From Oscillospiraceae bacterium (GTDB lineage Bacteria > Bacillota > Clostridia > Oscillospirales > Ruminococcaceae), in the NCBI GenBank assembly GCA_017829005.1, contig JAGAJF010000095.1, positions 1 through 34,025 on the forward strand: a stretch of DNA of 34,025 bases, read 5' to 3'. Below, piece after piece: positions 8,534-16,249 of the stretch. Position numbers and translations under genes: made by a program. The notes below the pieces were generated by a model, which saw only the letters and a list, made by a program, of their open reading frames with translations, ran no database searches and was not told the DNA's origin. The number at the start of each line of letters is the position of its first letter. The stretch's first letter is position 1.

Positions 8534-9349
8534 CTAAAGCCCCAAAAGCTTTTCCGCATTTTTGTGCAAAATGTCCTGCTTTTCCTCCTCGGAAACGGGG
8601 GTCTCACGAATAAGGCGGATATCATCGGCAGGGTCGTTCCAAGGGCTGTCCGATGCAAAAAGCACTCTGTCCGCACCGAAAGCACGTATAAGCTCAGCCA
8701 TTTTTTCCGGGGATAACCTTCCTGCCGCATAAGCCGTGTCCACCCACAGACCCTCTGCGCCGGAAAGAAGCTCTGCAGCCCTGTCCTCAAGGCAGTTGCC
8801 GCCCATATGAGCAAGAACGAATTTTACTCCGCTCACCTTGTCCAGAACCCTTGCCATTCTCTCGGGTGTAACGTGGATATCTCTCGGAGAAACACAGTCC
8901 AGACCCGCATGGAGAACGCAGATAAGCCCATACTCGCCGCAGCGGCGGTAGATATTTATCATACGCTCCTCGTCCGCATAAAAACCCTGAAAATCCCCGT
9001 GAAGCTTTATTCCCTTGTAACCGTCCTTTGCCAGAGCCTCAAGCTGCTCCTCAAAGGTTTCATCGGGAAAGAACGCCCCGAAGGGAATGATCCTCGGGTC
9101 ATTTTTGGCAAATTCCCTTGCCCACTCGTTAATGCTCCGAGGCTGGGAGGGCTTTGTGGCAACGGGGAGCAGTACGGAGATATCAACTCCCGCCCTGTCC
9201 ATACTGTCCGTAAGTCCTTTTGCGGTGCCGTCGGAATACATTATCTCGGGAAAGCCCATATCCGCTTCGTGAACGGCATTTACAAGCCCTGCCATAGCAC
9301 GCTGTGCCAGAGCGTCGGGGAATGCGTGTGTGTGAAAATCAATTATCAA
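8534..9349 (-). CDS. Amidohydrolase-2 family metal-dependent hydrolase
   Basis: A TIM-barrel hydrolase of the amidohydrolase 2 family (ACMSD-like), 271 residues from the chosen TTG start. The N-terminal IDFHTHAFPDA gives the HxH metal pair; GYKGIKLHGDF, CVLHAGLD and FVLAHMGGNC supply further His; FASDSPWNDP near the C-terminus holds the catalytic Asp. I chose TTG at 9349 because AGAGGAAG lies upstream and the HTH motif normally starts within a few residues; the ATG at 9418 would overlap the HEPN gene by 55 bp. Substrate unknown. It is the third gene of an operon with the HEPN and nucleotidyltransferase-fold genes, which is an unusual partner for them. Confidence 0.82.
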   Translation of the reverse strand: MIIDFHTHAFPDALAQRAMAGLVNAVHEADMGFPEIMYSDGTAKGLTDSMDRAGVDISVLLPVATKPSQPRSINEWAREFAKNDPRIIPFGAFFPDETFEEQLEALAKDGYKGIKLHGDFQGFYADEERMINIYRRCGEYGLICVLHAGLDCVSPRDIHVTPERMARVLDKVSGVKFVLAHMGGNCLEDRAAELLSGAEGLWVDTAYAAGRLSPEKMAELIRAFGADRVLFASDSPWNDPADDIRLIRETPVSEEEKQDILHKNAEKLLGL

Positions 9350-9363
9350 AAATATCTTCCTCT

Positions 9364-9804
9364 TTACTTCCTGCTTTTTTTGTGGTAGCTGCCGAAATCG
9401 AACTTGGTAAGGGAGCATATGAAATCCATCATTTCCTTGCTCATTCTGAGCAGAGACTTCATAGTTTCCTCGTCTATCTCAAGGGGAATATCGGCAGGGT
9501 ACCTTGTTTCGATGTAGTATCTGTTCAGAACTGCACTTTCGTCCAGCCACTGAACGAAGCTGCTGTCCATCATAGCCGCCTGCTTGCACAGCCATGTAAG
9601 GTTGTGACCGTCAAGCAGCTTTCTGCTCTTGAAAAGGAGGTAGCCCTTCAGCGCCTTCTCAATGCATTGCTGACAGTGGAAAGCGGCGGTGTAATAAAGC
9701 TTTGGCTCGGGAGCCAGCAGCTCAGCCGCCATCATATCCAGTGAAGCGTGGTATATCCAGTCGTAATACCGCTTGCTGTCGCCCTTTTTAGGACCTCTTG
9801 ACAT
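9364..9804 (-). CDS. HEPN domain protein
   Basis: A 146-residue all-helical protein that matches the HEPN family found next to nucleotidyltransferases (PF05168 type). Visible hallmarks are AAFHCQQCIEKALKGYLL (about 40-57), the GHNLTWL segment (about 66-72) and RYYIETRYPAD (about 95-105). The start at 9804 overlaps the nucleotidyltransferase-fold gene by 17 bp, so the two are translationally linked. HEPN/MNT pairs often act as toxin-antitoxin modules in which MNT AMPylates the HEPN RNase. Here the RNxxxH RNase motif of that toxin group is not seen; R61-x5-H67 is present but lies in the wrong helix. A binding or regulatory role is as likely as an RNase. Confidence 0.85.
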   Translation of the reverse strand: MSRGPKKGDSKRYYDWIYHASLDMMAAELLAPEPKLYYTAAFHCQQCIEKALKGYLLFKSRKLLDGHNLTWLCKQAAMMDSSFVQWLDESAVLNRYYIETRYPADIPLEIDEETMKSLLRMSKEMMDFICSLTKFDFGSYHKKSRK

Positions 9805-10105
9805 AGAGCAGTTCACCGCCGTTCTCGACTCTGTATGCAAACGAGCAGTCGTCCTCGGCGTGCTCGTTCCAGTCGGTAAGGTTGTACACGATAAAATCGC
9901 AGGGCACGGGGCAGTCGGTCTTGAGGAGCAGACGGGTCTCCAGAGGACCCGCACTCACGCTGTCGGGGACAACAACGCACAGCTTGAAGCCTGTTAGCTC
10001 ACCCTTTGAATTTTTCTTCTCGGACACAAGGTATATCATACAAGGGTCGCATAAAGCGGTGATATCCTCGGTCATCTGAGCGATTATCTTTTTTCCCTCG
10101 GGCAT
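9788..10105 (-). CDS. MNT-like nucleotidyltransferase-fold protein with degraded active site
   Basis: A 105-residue protein. ATG at 10105 is chosen because GGGAGGA lies at good distance; an upstream in-frame ATG at 10135 has none. Position directly before a HEPN gene, size, and strand pattern fit the minimal nucleotidyltransferase (MNT) fold: IYLVSEKK where the first strand and GSxxxG loop should be, FKLCVVVPD where SDIDLLV should be, CDFIVYNLTDWN, and ENGGELLYVK near the end. The GSxxxG and DxD catalytic motifs are missing, so I infer no transferase activity. Without the HEPN neighbour it would be hypothetical. It is the first gene of the operon, with a near-perfect promoter just upstream. 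Confidence 0.6.
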   Translation of the reverse strand: MPEGKKIIAQMTEDITALCDPCMIYLVSEKKNSKGELTGFKLCVVVPDSVSAGPLETRLLLKTDCPVPCDFIVYNLTDWNEHAEDDCSFAYRVENGGELLYVKRS

Positions 10106-10149
10106 ACATATTCCTCCCTTTGAATAAATATACAAAATTTTATATTGTA

Positions 10150-10178
10150 ATTATACCACATTTCGCACAAAAAGTCAA
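10150..10178 (-). promoter_or_regulatory. Promoter of the MNT-like/HEPN/amidohydrolase operon
   Basis: On the minus strand: TTGACT, 17-base spacer, TATAAT, about 45 bp before the start at 10105. Near-consensus, so expression is probably constitutive and strong. Confidence 0.8.
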
Positions 10179-10241
10179 CCGCTTTTCGGTATAATATTTG
10201 GACAAAACAGTTAGTTTTTCCGTATCTGACTGACGGATAAC

Positions 10242-10279
10242 AAAAAACAGACGGATCCGATCAACCGAAAGCCGTCTGT
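10242..10279 (-). terminator. Intrinsic terminator after the 10298-12677 operon
   Basis: ACAGACGG (10247-10254) pairs with CCGTCTGT (10272-10279). On the minus strand the stem is followed directly by six T. It closes the minus-strand operon ending at 10298. Confidence 0.85.
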
Positions 10280-10297
10280 ATCTATAATAATAGTATC

Positions 10298-10984
10298 TCA
10301 AGGCTGTCTCGAAGTCAGAAACCCCACAGCACGTTCAATGCTGTCTCTTGAATTGCCCCAGTCGGCGTCCTTGCCCGAGCTGCGGTAATCGTACATGGAG
10401 CAGAATTTGGAAACGTCCTCGTAAAGAGTATTCATATAATTCTCGGTAAGCTGCCTGCAAAGCTCGTTAAAGCTGTCAAGCTCCTGCTTTTTCAGGTAAT
10501 TCGGAGCAATGGACTGCAGAAGGTCAAAGTGGGGCAGACAGATAAATTCCTGCTCGGAAAGGAGCTGCCTTGTACCCGGGTCACCGAACATCTCAAAAAA
10601 TGTCCTCATAAGCCGCTCCATGCCCCAGTCTATCTTTTCGCAGACAAAGCAGCTCTCGTTTATCTCGGAAAGCCTTTTCTTTCTGGCATTTTTCGGCTCA
10701 AAAAGCTTTTTGCGTGAAAAAAGCTGCCCCCTCGTTTCATCTAAATGGGTCTGAAGCATAAGTGCAAGTGACAGGCGGTTTTTCTGTTTGAGCATCTGAG
10801 AAAAATGCACCGAGCAGAAGCCTGCACGGTTTGTTTCAATGCGCACATCGGGCTCCATCATCGCCGCACCCATAATATATTCCACCGTCCTGCTCTCCAG
10901 CATATTTCTCATACGGCATATGGGGCAGCCCTCCTTAGGCTCAAGTATCTCGCTTATGGGAATGGTAAGAATGCTCTCTCTCAT
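10298..10984 (-). CDS. DUF6062-like protein with duplicated CxxC/CxxH metal module
   Basis: A 228-residue soluble protein whose start IPISEILEPKEGCPICRMR recalls the DUF6062 family, of unknown function. Cys/His positions form two similar sets: C20, C23, C56, H59 and C111, C114, C148, H151. Spacings are nearly equal (32 and 33 residues between the CxxC and CxxH pairs), which suggests an internal duplication of a zinc-binding module. No enzyme motif is seen. The start at 10984 has AAAGGACGG upstream. It follows the EamA transporter gene by 15 bp and is the last gene before a strong terminator. Family name is from memory; the metal set is visible. Confidence 0.72.
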   Translation of the reverse strand: MRESILTIPISEILEPKEGCPICRMRNMLESRTVEYIMGAAMMEPDVRIETNRAGFCSVHFSQMLKQKNRLSLALMLQTHLDETRGQLFSRKKLFEPKNARKKRLSEINESCFVCEKIDWGMERLMRTFFEMFGDPGTRQLLSEQEFICLPHFDLLQSIAPNYLKKQELDSFNELCRQLTENYMNTLYEDVSKFCSMYDYRSSGKDADWGNSRDSIERAVGFLTSRQP

Positions 10985-10999
10985 AAAGATGACCGTCCT

Positions 11000-11416
11000 T
11001 TATTTTGAAATAAGTATAAGTGTGCCTGCGGTAATCAGCACCGCACCAAGCAAAGTTTTTGGGGTAAATCTCTCGTGCAGAAACACCGCCGCAAGTATCA
11101 GCGTAATGACCACGCTCAGCTTGTCCACAGGTACCACCTTTGAGACCTCACCTATCTGAACAGCCTTGTAATAGCACAGCCATGAAGCACCTGTGGCAAG
11201 CCCCGAAAGAATAAGGAATATCCAGCTTTTGCGGGAAATATCCGAAATGCCGCCCTGTCCCTTTGTGAGAAAGACCATTCCCCAGGACATGATAAGCACC
11301 ACCACAGTCCTTATGGCAGTAGCCAGATTTGACTCCACATTCTCAATGCCTATCTTGGCAAGCACCGATGTGAGAGCGGCAAACACCGCCGACAAAAGTG
11401 CAAACACAAGCCACAT
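11000..11416 (-). CDS. Single-domain EamA/DMT-family transporter
   Basis: A 138-residue integral membrane protein with about five hydrophobic helices (1-20, 33-51, 64-84, 98-114, 119-137) and the typical EamA segments: SAVFAALTSVLAKIG at the start and AAVFLHERFTPKTLLGAVLI at the end. Full EamA transporters carry two such repeats (about 280-300 residues); this has one and would have to act as a dimer, as small DMT members do. ATG at 11416 is chosen for its AGAGGTGA site and because it avoids the upstream gene, which ends 16 bp before. Substrate not predictable. It sits between a cell-surface lipoprotein gene and the DUF6062-like gene. Confidence 0.85.
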   Translation of the reverse strand: MWLVFALLSAVFAALTSVLAKIGIENVESNLATAIRTVVVLIMSWGMVFLTKGQGGISDISRKSWIFLILSGLATGASWLCYYKAVQIGEVSKVVPVDKLSVVITLILAAVFLHERFTPKTLLGAVLITAGTLILISK

Positions 11417-11432
11417 AAGGTTCACCTCTGAT

Positions 11433-12677
11433 TTAGTAAAAATACACAGCCGAATAATCGCTGCCCTCACCTATATACTGCGACACCTGAGCCTTGTCAG
11501 AAGCACTTGCGTAGAATGTGGGGTCAAGCAGCTCCCAGCCGCCCTTGTCAAGAAACAGGTCAACGGTTATCCAGCCCGTTTCCTCGGTATATATCTCGTT
11601 CCAGGCGTGATAAACGTCTCCTCTTACATATCCCATAACAAGCTTTGCGGGGATCCCCTGGGAGCGGCACATTGAAGCGAAAAGGGAAGCATAGTCAAAG
11701 CATATTCCCTTGCCGCTTTCGAGAGTAGCGTCGGGGTCGGGGATATATCCGCTTTTAACGCTTGCCGCCAGCTCCTTGTCATAGCTGATGTGGCTCGTCA
11801 CATACTCAAACATCGCCGCAGCCTTTTCAATTGTACCCGTCTTGCCCGTACAAAGCTCCGCCGCCTTGTAAACGCACTTGTCCGACTGACTGTAATTTAT
11901 GTACTGAGAGGGAAGCAAAAATGGCGACAGCCCGTCTTTTATGGAAGCCTCAAAATCCATATCCAAAGCAATGGCATAAGTCTTTCCCGAAACATTTTCA
12001 AGCACCTTTATATTGTAGGTCCCGCTGCCCGACTGCAAAGGAAAAACAGTCCCCACGGGGTCAAGGTCATAGTCATATACCGCCTCGCCCTTGGTAATGC
12101 GAACCTTAACCTTTTTGCACTCTCCCTTGTAGGAGACCCTCACAACCCCGTCACGGGCAGATGTGATATCTGCGGCGGCAAGGTCATTTTGGAGCATTTT
12201 CTCACCCGTAAAGCTGCCCGTTTTAATTTGCGGAACGACAACCTTTGCAGGCTTCTCGCTGACAACGGCGGACAGGGTGGTCATTGACGGCTCTGTCTCG
12301 GTTAAAGTGCTTTCGGAGCTTAAAAGCTCGGAATATTCCGTCTCGGTGATTATCTCCGAAACGGGCGGCTCTGTTTCGGTGACAGGCGGCAAGGTTTTGG
12401 TTTCCGTTTCGGTCTCTTCGGTCAATTTTTCCGATGTTACGGATATCTCGGAAGCCTCCGAAAATGTCTGAGTTGTTTCTAAGCTTTCGGCAGATGTTTC
12501 ACTTTCGGCAGACGTACTTACTATAGTATCGGCAGTTTCGGATATGAAAGAGCTTTCGGAAATGGCAGAAAACGTCTCGGAAGATGATGCCGAAGTCTCC
12601 AACCCGCCCTCATTCTGACTTCCGCATGAGCATAGCAGTACCGCCAGCGACAAAGCCGCAAAAATATTCCTCTTCAA
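11433..12677 (-). CDS. Surface lipoprotein with transglutaminase-like domain
   Basis: A 414-residue predicted lipoprotein. The signal peptide ends in the lipobox LCSC with Cys18 as lipid anchor. Residues 20-140 are almost only Ser, Thr, Glu and Ala, a flexible wall-spanning linker. A beta-rich part follows (about 150-245), then a transglutaminase-like cysteine protease fold with Cys326 (GKGICFDYA), His357 (DVYHAWNEIY) and Asp385 (LLDPTF). Such proteins can act on peptides or cell-wall material, but no substrate is evident. The start is TTG with only a moderate ribosome site; no ATG fits the signal peptide better. It is the first gene of its operon, with a TTGACA/TATAAT promoter. Confidence 0.85.
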   Translation of the reverse strand: MKRNIFAALSLAVLLCSCGSQNEGGLETSASSSETFSAISESSFISETADTIVSTSAESETSAESLETTQTFSEASEISVTSEKLTEETETETKTLPPVTETEPPVSEIITETEYSELLSSESTLTETEPSMTTLSAVVSEKPAKVVVPQIKTGSFTGEKMLQNDLAAADITSARDGVVRVSYKGECKKVKVRITKGEAVYDYDLDPVGTVFPLQSGSGTYNIKVLENVSGKTYAIALDMDFEASIKDGLSPFLLPSQYINYSQSDKCVYKAAELCTGKTGTIEKAAAMFEYVTSHISYDKELAASVKSGYIPDPDATLESGKGICFDYASLFASMCRSQGIPAKLVMGYVRGDVYHAWNEIYTEETGWITVDLFLDKGGWELLDPTFYASASDKAQVSQYIGEGSDYSAVYFY

Positions 12678-12718
12678 ACCATCACCGCCCTTTTGACAAC
12701 ATTATTCCATTTTGTTTA

Positions 12719-12748
12719 ATTATACCATATTTAAAGTAATATTGTCAA
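12719..12748 (-). promoter_or_regulatory. Promoter of the transglutaminase-like lipoprotein operon
   Basis: On the minus strand: TTGACA, 18-base spacer, TATAAT, ending about 40 bp before the TTG start at 12677. Diverges from the plus promoter at 12796. Confidence 0.78.
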
Positions 12749-12763
12749 GCAGAAATGGTCAGA

Positions 12764-12791
12764 ATATCAGACGATATCAATAATGTGATAT
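12764..12791. promoter_or_regulatory. Candidate operator between divergent promoters
   Basis: ATATCA occurs at 12764-12769 and 12774-12779 (10 bp apart), and its inverse TGATAT at 12786-12791. The set fills the space between the two divergent -35 elements. The same TATCA/TGATA half-sites make the palindrome at 17627-17638. A shared repressor is inferred, not shown. Confidence 0.4.
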
Positions 12792-12795
12792 GCGG

Positions 12796-12824
12796 TTGAT
12801 TTTTATGGGTCAATATGATATAAT
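12796..12824 (+). promoter_or_regulatory. Promoter of the DUF4304-like gene
   Basis: TTGATT, 17-base spacer, TATAAT, with TGA before the -10. About 85 bp upstream of the ATG at 12908. Confidence 0.75.
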
Positions 12825-12907
12825 GAAACTAATTTACAGATCGGAAAGATCGGAATAGTGCGGAGCTTTAATACAACAAAACCAAATTGCAAAGGACAGT
12901 CAGAACG

Positions 12908-13324
12908 ATGAACACAGACAAGGAAAAGCTGCTCTCCGAAATAACAAGCCCCTTAAAAGCAAAGGGCTATAAGAAAAGAAGTACCACATGGGTGAAGCAA
13001 AGCGACCCTCAAAACGGCATATTCACCGTGATAAACATTCAAGGCTCTCAGTATGATAAAAAAGCTTACTATGTAAATCTGGGCGTATACATACACGCCT
13101 TAGGACAAAAAGAAATCCCCTCCTGTATAGCCGACTGCCATATGCAGGAGAGGATAACAAGCGAGATAAACTCCTCGGAGATTTTTCTGAAAATCATCAA
13201 AAAATGGGAAAGTCTTTACGGTTCATACGAGCAGATATACGAAAGAATTTTAGAAAACAAAATGCCGATGCTCACCGATAGAAGGCTTTGCAGCTATTTT
13301 CTTGTGACAGGCAGAAAGCGATAA
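12908..13324 (+). CDS. DUF4304-like protein
   Basis: A 138-residue soluble protein. Visible parts are an N-terminal helix with SPLKAKGYKKRSTTWVK, then FTVINIQGSQYDKKAYYVNLGVYI, the pattern of DUF4304 proteins (plus-charged 'full-length Gly-Tyr/Phe-Lys-Lys' start followed by a beta segment with NIQ and NLG). No catalytic motif is evident and the family has no known function; members are often found beside immunity-type or accessory genes. ATG at 12908 follows AAAGGA; the TTG frame from 12887 is less likely. The gene has its own promoter and ends 4 bp before the convergent rubredoxin gene. The incomplete gene at the right edge may belong to a similar family. Confidence 0.68.
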   Translation: MNTDKEKLLSEITSPLKAKGYKKRSTTWVKQSDPQNGIFTVINIQGSQYDKKAYYVNLGVYIHALGQKEIPSCIADCHMQERITSEINSSEIFLKIIKKWESLYGSYEQIYERILENKMPMLTDRRLCSYFLVTGRKR

Positions 13325-13328
13325 AGCC

Positions 13329-13946
13329 TTACTTCACTTTCTCAAAATCCACAGCACCGTGCTTGCAGATAGGACAAACGAAATCCGCAGGCAGCTCATC
13401 GCCCTCGTAAACGTAGCCGCAGACCTTGCATACCCAGCCTGTTTTCTTCTGAGCGGCAGGACGGGGCTTGACATTCGCCTGATAATACTCGTAGGTCATA
13501 GAAGGCTTGTCGGAAAGCACCTCGCCATCGGTCATCTCCGCAATGAACATAGTGTGAGTGCCGAGATCGACCTCTTTGACAACCTTACCCGACATAAACG
13601 CATTTGTATATGCGCTTACATAAAGCAGACCGTTGTCCGCATACTTGGGAGCGAACTTGTAGGAATCGGGAGTGCCGAACTTCATAGAGTCCCTTCCGCT
13701 CTGAAAACCGAAATGCTTGAACAGCTCAAAGGGTGCGGTCTGGTCAATAACGGAAACGTTGAACTTGCCCGTGTTCTTTATCATATCGTGGGTGAGATTG
13801 CCCTTGTTTACCGTAACGGCTATCTGCATAGGGTCGCTTGTAAGCTGAATAACGGTGTTAACGATACAGCCGTTGTCCTTGTCTCCCTCCGAAGCGGTGA
13901 GAATGAAAAGTCCGTAGGATATCTTGTAAACTGATTTTTTGTTCAT
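13329..13946 (-). CDS. High-molecular-weight rubredoxin (flavin reductase-rubredoxin fusion)
   Basis: A 205-residue fusion. Residues 1-160 are a flavin reductase-like FMN-binding domain (SYGLFILTASEGDKDNGCIVNT, later GTHTMFIAEMTDGEVL). Residues 168-205 are a rubredoxin with Cys173, Cys176, Cys191 and Cys194 holding one iron. This is the layout of Hrb of acetogenic Clostridia, which takes electrons from NAD(P)H and passes them to the diiron flavoprotein FprA for reduction of oxygen or nitric oxide. An FprA gene lies in this window at 21268-22422. The gene is the last of the minus-strand run starting at 17436, 25 bp after ispF, and ends 4 bp from the convergent DUF4304-like gene. Confidence 0.9.
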   Translation of the reverse strand: MNKKSVYKISYGLFILTASEGDKDNGCIVNTVIQLTSDPMQIAVTVNKGNLTHDMIKNTGKFNVSVIDQTAPFELFKHFGFQSGRDSMKFGTPDSYKFAPKYADNGLLYVSAYTNAFMSGKVVKEVDLGTHTMFIAEMTDGEVLSDKPSMTYEYYQANVKPRPAAQKKTGWVCKVCGYVYEGDELPADFVCPICKHGAVDFEKVK

Positions 13947-13971
13947 AATATTTTTCCTTCCTATAATAAAT

Positions 13972-14454
13972 TTACTCCGAAAGCTCCCTGACAGTGCATA
14001 CAGCGTGAGCCGCAGCGCCCTGTCCCGAGCCTGTAAAGCCTAATTTTTCCTCTGTGGTCGCCTTAACGCTCACAAAGGAGATATCAAGTCCCATAGCACC
14101 TGCCAGTGTCTCTCTGATAATATCGATATGAGGCGCAAGCTTGGGGTTCTGACATACCACCGTGCAGTCAATGTTATACGGCGCATAGCCCTTATCCCTA
14201 AGGAGCGCCGTTACCTGTTTCAGAAGCTCAATGCTGTAAGCGTTTGCCCAGGCAGGGTCATTGTCGGGAAAATATTTTCCGATATCACCCAGCGCACAGG
14301 CACCAAGAAGTGCGTCCATTATCGCGTGTGTGAGAACGTCCGCGTCCGAGTGACCCAGAAGCCCGAAGGAATAGGGTATCTCCACTCCTCCCAGTATAAG
14401 CTTTCTCCCGGGGACCATCTTGTGAACATCATAGCCGTGACCTATCCTTATCAT
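13972..14454 (-). CDS. ispF: 2-C-methyl-D-erythritol 2,4-cyclodiphosphate synthase
   Basis: A full-length IspF of 160 residues. It cyclises CDP-methylerythritol 2-phosphate with loss of CMP in the MEP isoprenoid pathway. The zinc ligands are visible: Asp9 and His11 in GHGYDVH, and His43 in [20 protein letters not shown]. The C-terminal [19 protein letters not shown] is the family signature for cytidine binding. The start overlaps the ispD stop as ATGA, so translation is coupled with the enzyme that acts two steps earlier. AAAGGA lies upstream inside ispD. Confidence 0.97.
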   Translation of the reverse strand: MIRIGHGYDVHKMVPGRKLILGGVEIPYSFGLLGHSDADVLTHAIMDALLGACALGDIGKYFPDNDPAWANAYSIELLKQVTALLRDKGYAPYNIDCTVVCQNPKLAPHIDIIRETLAGAMGLDISFVSVKATTEEKLGFTGSGQGAAAHAVCTVRELSE

Positions 14455-15152
14455 ACCCCGTTATCCTTTCTTTCAGCACTTCCGAGAATGGCTTCCGCAA
14501 TAGCCATATCCTCGGGAGTGGTTATTTTAATGTTTCTGTAATCGGAAACCGTGAGATGTATCTTGCCCCCCACAGCCTCCGCAAGCTGGCAGTCATCGGT
14601 AAAGTCAAGCTCGTGATCTGCCGCAAAATTTACCCCGTCAAAATAAAGCTTTTTCTTGAATATCTGAGGGGTCTGGGTGATAAAAAGCCTGCTCCTGTCG
14701 GGGGTGTCAGTGACAAATCCCCCTTCCGCCTGCTTGATGGTGTCCTTTACGGGAACAGCAAGAGCCGCACCGCCGAATATGGAAGCGTCCCTTATGCACT
14801 GCTTTATAAATTCAGCCTTAACAAGCGGTCTTGCACCGTCGTGGACCGCAATAAGAGAAGTCTCCTTCGAGACCCTTTTGAGAGCGTTCACCACCGACTG
14901 CTGACGGGTCTCGCCGCCCTCTGCACAGCCTGCAAATTTTGAAATTCCATAAATCATAGCAATATTTTCGATCGTATCCATATCCTCGGGGCGGGCGGAA
15001 ACAATTATTTCTCCCACTTCCTCAAGCCCCTGAAAAACCATCATCGAGCGGGCGATAACGGGAACTCCCCCAAGAAGGGCAAGCTGCTTGTTGATGCCCT
15101 CCATACGCAGAGACCTTCCCCCTGCCGCAATAATGACCGAAACCGTATCCAT
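14451..15152 (-). CDS. ispD: 2-C-methyl-D-erythritol 4-phosphate cytidylyltransferase
   Basis: A 233-residue IspD, which makes CDP-methylerythritol from CTP and MEP. The nucleotide loop is near the N-terminus ([17 protein letters not shown], residues 7-23), and [16 protein letters not shown] and TQTPQIFKK follow in the usual order. [10 protein letters not shown] and [14 protein letters not shown] close the fold. The loop departs a little from the common GxGxRMG form but keeps the key Arg and Lys. The ATG at 15152 has AAAGGA upstream. It lies 7 bp after the small pilin-like gene and overlaps ispF by four bases. Confidence 0.96.
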   Translation of the reverse strand: MDTVSVIIAAGGRSLRMEGINKQLALLGGVPVIARSMMVFQGLEEVGEIIVSARPEDMDTIENIAMIYGISKFAGCAEGGETRQQSVVNALKRVSKETSLIAVHDGARPLVKAEFIKQCIRDASIFGGAALAVPVKDTIKQAEGGFVTDTPDRSRLFITQTPQIFKKKLYFDGVNFAADHELDFTDDCQLAEAVGGKIHLTVSDYRNIKITTPEDMAIAEAILGSAERKDNGV

Positions 15153-15159
15153 ACTGCAA

Positions 15160-15486
15160 TTATCCTTTCGTTTTTGGGGTAACGATTATGTCGGGAGGGA
15201 TATTTCCTCCAGCATAGCTGTAATGCACCGTAAAACTGTCATATTCCGTCCTTACGCCGTAATTATCCTCAAGGTAATCAAGGCTGTCGGGATATGCACC
15301 CTCCGCCGCATAGCAAAGCGCTGCTGCCTTGGAAATGCTTTCCTTTATGCTGCTCTGCCGAAGCTCTTCGTTTGCACTCTGAGAATTTGACAAAGCAATC
15401 AGCGTAAAGACCGCCCCTGCGCCCAATATAAGCAGTGGAGCGGCTGAATATTTTCTCTCCCGCTTTCCCGTCCAGATGTTTTTCAT
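15160..15486 (-). CDS. Small membrane-anchored pilin-like protein
   Basis: A 108-residue protein of unknown function. A basic start (MKNIWTGKRERKYS) leads into one hydrophobic helix (about 16-33), then an amphipathic helix, then EGAYPDSLDYLEDNYGV and a short beta-rich end. The helix followed by a YPxSLxxL segment is the pattern of pseudopilin globular domains, though no prepilin peptidase site with Phe and Glu5 is present. It could be a non-processed pilin-fold protein or an unrelated membrane anchor. It lies 12 bp after the TPM gene and 7 bp before ispD, so it is in the same transcript. Coding status is strong; function is open. Confidence 0.75.
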   Translation of the reverse strand: MKNIWTGKRERKYSAAPLLILGAGAVFTLIALSNSQSANEELRQSSIKESISKAAALCYAAEGAYPDSLDYLEDNYGVRTEYDSFTVHYSYAGGNIPPDIIVTPKTKG

Positions 15487-15498
15487 AATAAAACTTCC

Positions 15499-16245
15499 TT
15501 AAAACTTGCCGCTTGAATGACCGCCGCCTCCACCGCTGCTGCTTGTGTCGGAAGAACGCTTAGTCCTTGTCACCTGAGAATAAAGGAAAATGTCACGTGA
15601 ATTTGTGAGCTTAAAGCTGCCCTGACGGACATAATTATTCGCCATAGACTCGGCACGTGTGGTTTTCATATTGCTCTTCATCACAAGCACCGTAATAAGA
15701 CCTATCAGAAGCCCGCAGCCGATACCGATGGGAATGGCAAAAGAAGGCTCCTCGTTGGGACCATACTCCTCAACATATTGTATTTCCGAAAGAACCTTGT
15801 CGGCATATTTGTCAAAAGCGTCGTAATATCTTCCGTCGGAGAGATATGGCTGCAGATCCTCTGCCATATCATCGGTAATGGACTGTATCATTATTTCGTC
15901 GTACATTCTGCCGAAGGAGTAAATGTCATAATCGCGGTATTCCATAGAAACCATATATATAATACCGCTGCCGTCAATGCCTGCGTCAAGCTTGCCTTTA
16001 AGATACTCGGTAAATTCCCCGGCATCCATACCGTCCATGCTGTCGGTGGTATAAACAATAACATCATGACCGTACATATCCGCAATGCCGCAGAGCTTAT
16101 CTTCAAGAGCAGTCTCCTCGCTGTCCGACAGGAGATCGCCGTAATCATATACCTTGTATTCGCTTTCCGCCGAAACGGAAATGCCCCCCGCAAGCAAAGC
16201 CGCAGAGCAGGCAAGGGCGCAGAAAGCCCCCCATAGCTTCTTCAT
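15499..16245 (-). CDS. TPM domain membrane protein
   Basis: A 248-residue exported protein. A signal peptide covers about residues 1-26. A TPM domain follows (about 30-150: VYDYGDLLSDSEETALEDKL, then HDVIVYTTDSMDGMDAGEFT, and GIIYMVSMEYRDYDIYSFG). One membrane helix lies at about 170-190. The cytoplasmic tail ends in the glycine-rich SSSGGGGGHSSGKF that is common in this family. TPM proteins have been linked to phosphatase activity and to photosystem or membrane protein maintenance in other organisms; here the role is unknown. ATG at 16245 is chosen for AGGAGG 9 bases upstream. It starts 4 bp after a 34-codon membrane peptide gene. Confidence 0.87.
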   Translation of the reverse strand: MKKLWGAFCALACSAALLAGGISVSAESEYKVYDYGDLLSDSEETALEDKLCGIADMYGHDVIVYTTDSMDGMDAGEFTEYLKGKLDAGIDGSGIIYMVSMEYRDYDIYSFGRMYDEIMIQSITDDMAEDLQPYLSDGRYYDAFDKYADKVLSEIQYVEEYGPNEEPSFAIPIGIGCGLLIGLITVLVMKSNMKTTRAESMANNYVRQGSFKLTNSRDIFLYSQVTRTKRSSDTSSSGGGGGHSSGKF

Positions 16246-16249
16246 AGGC

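Noticed and set aside
9604-9624. R-x5-H in the HEPN protein as an RNase active site
   Set aside because: It lies in the segment that is HxL-type in this HEPN subfamily, not in the helix that carries the RNxxxH motif of toxin HEPN proteins.
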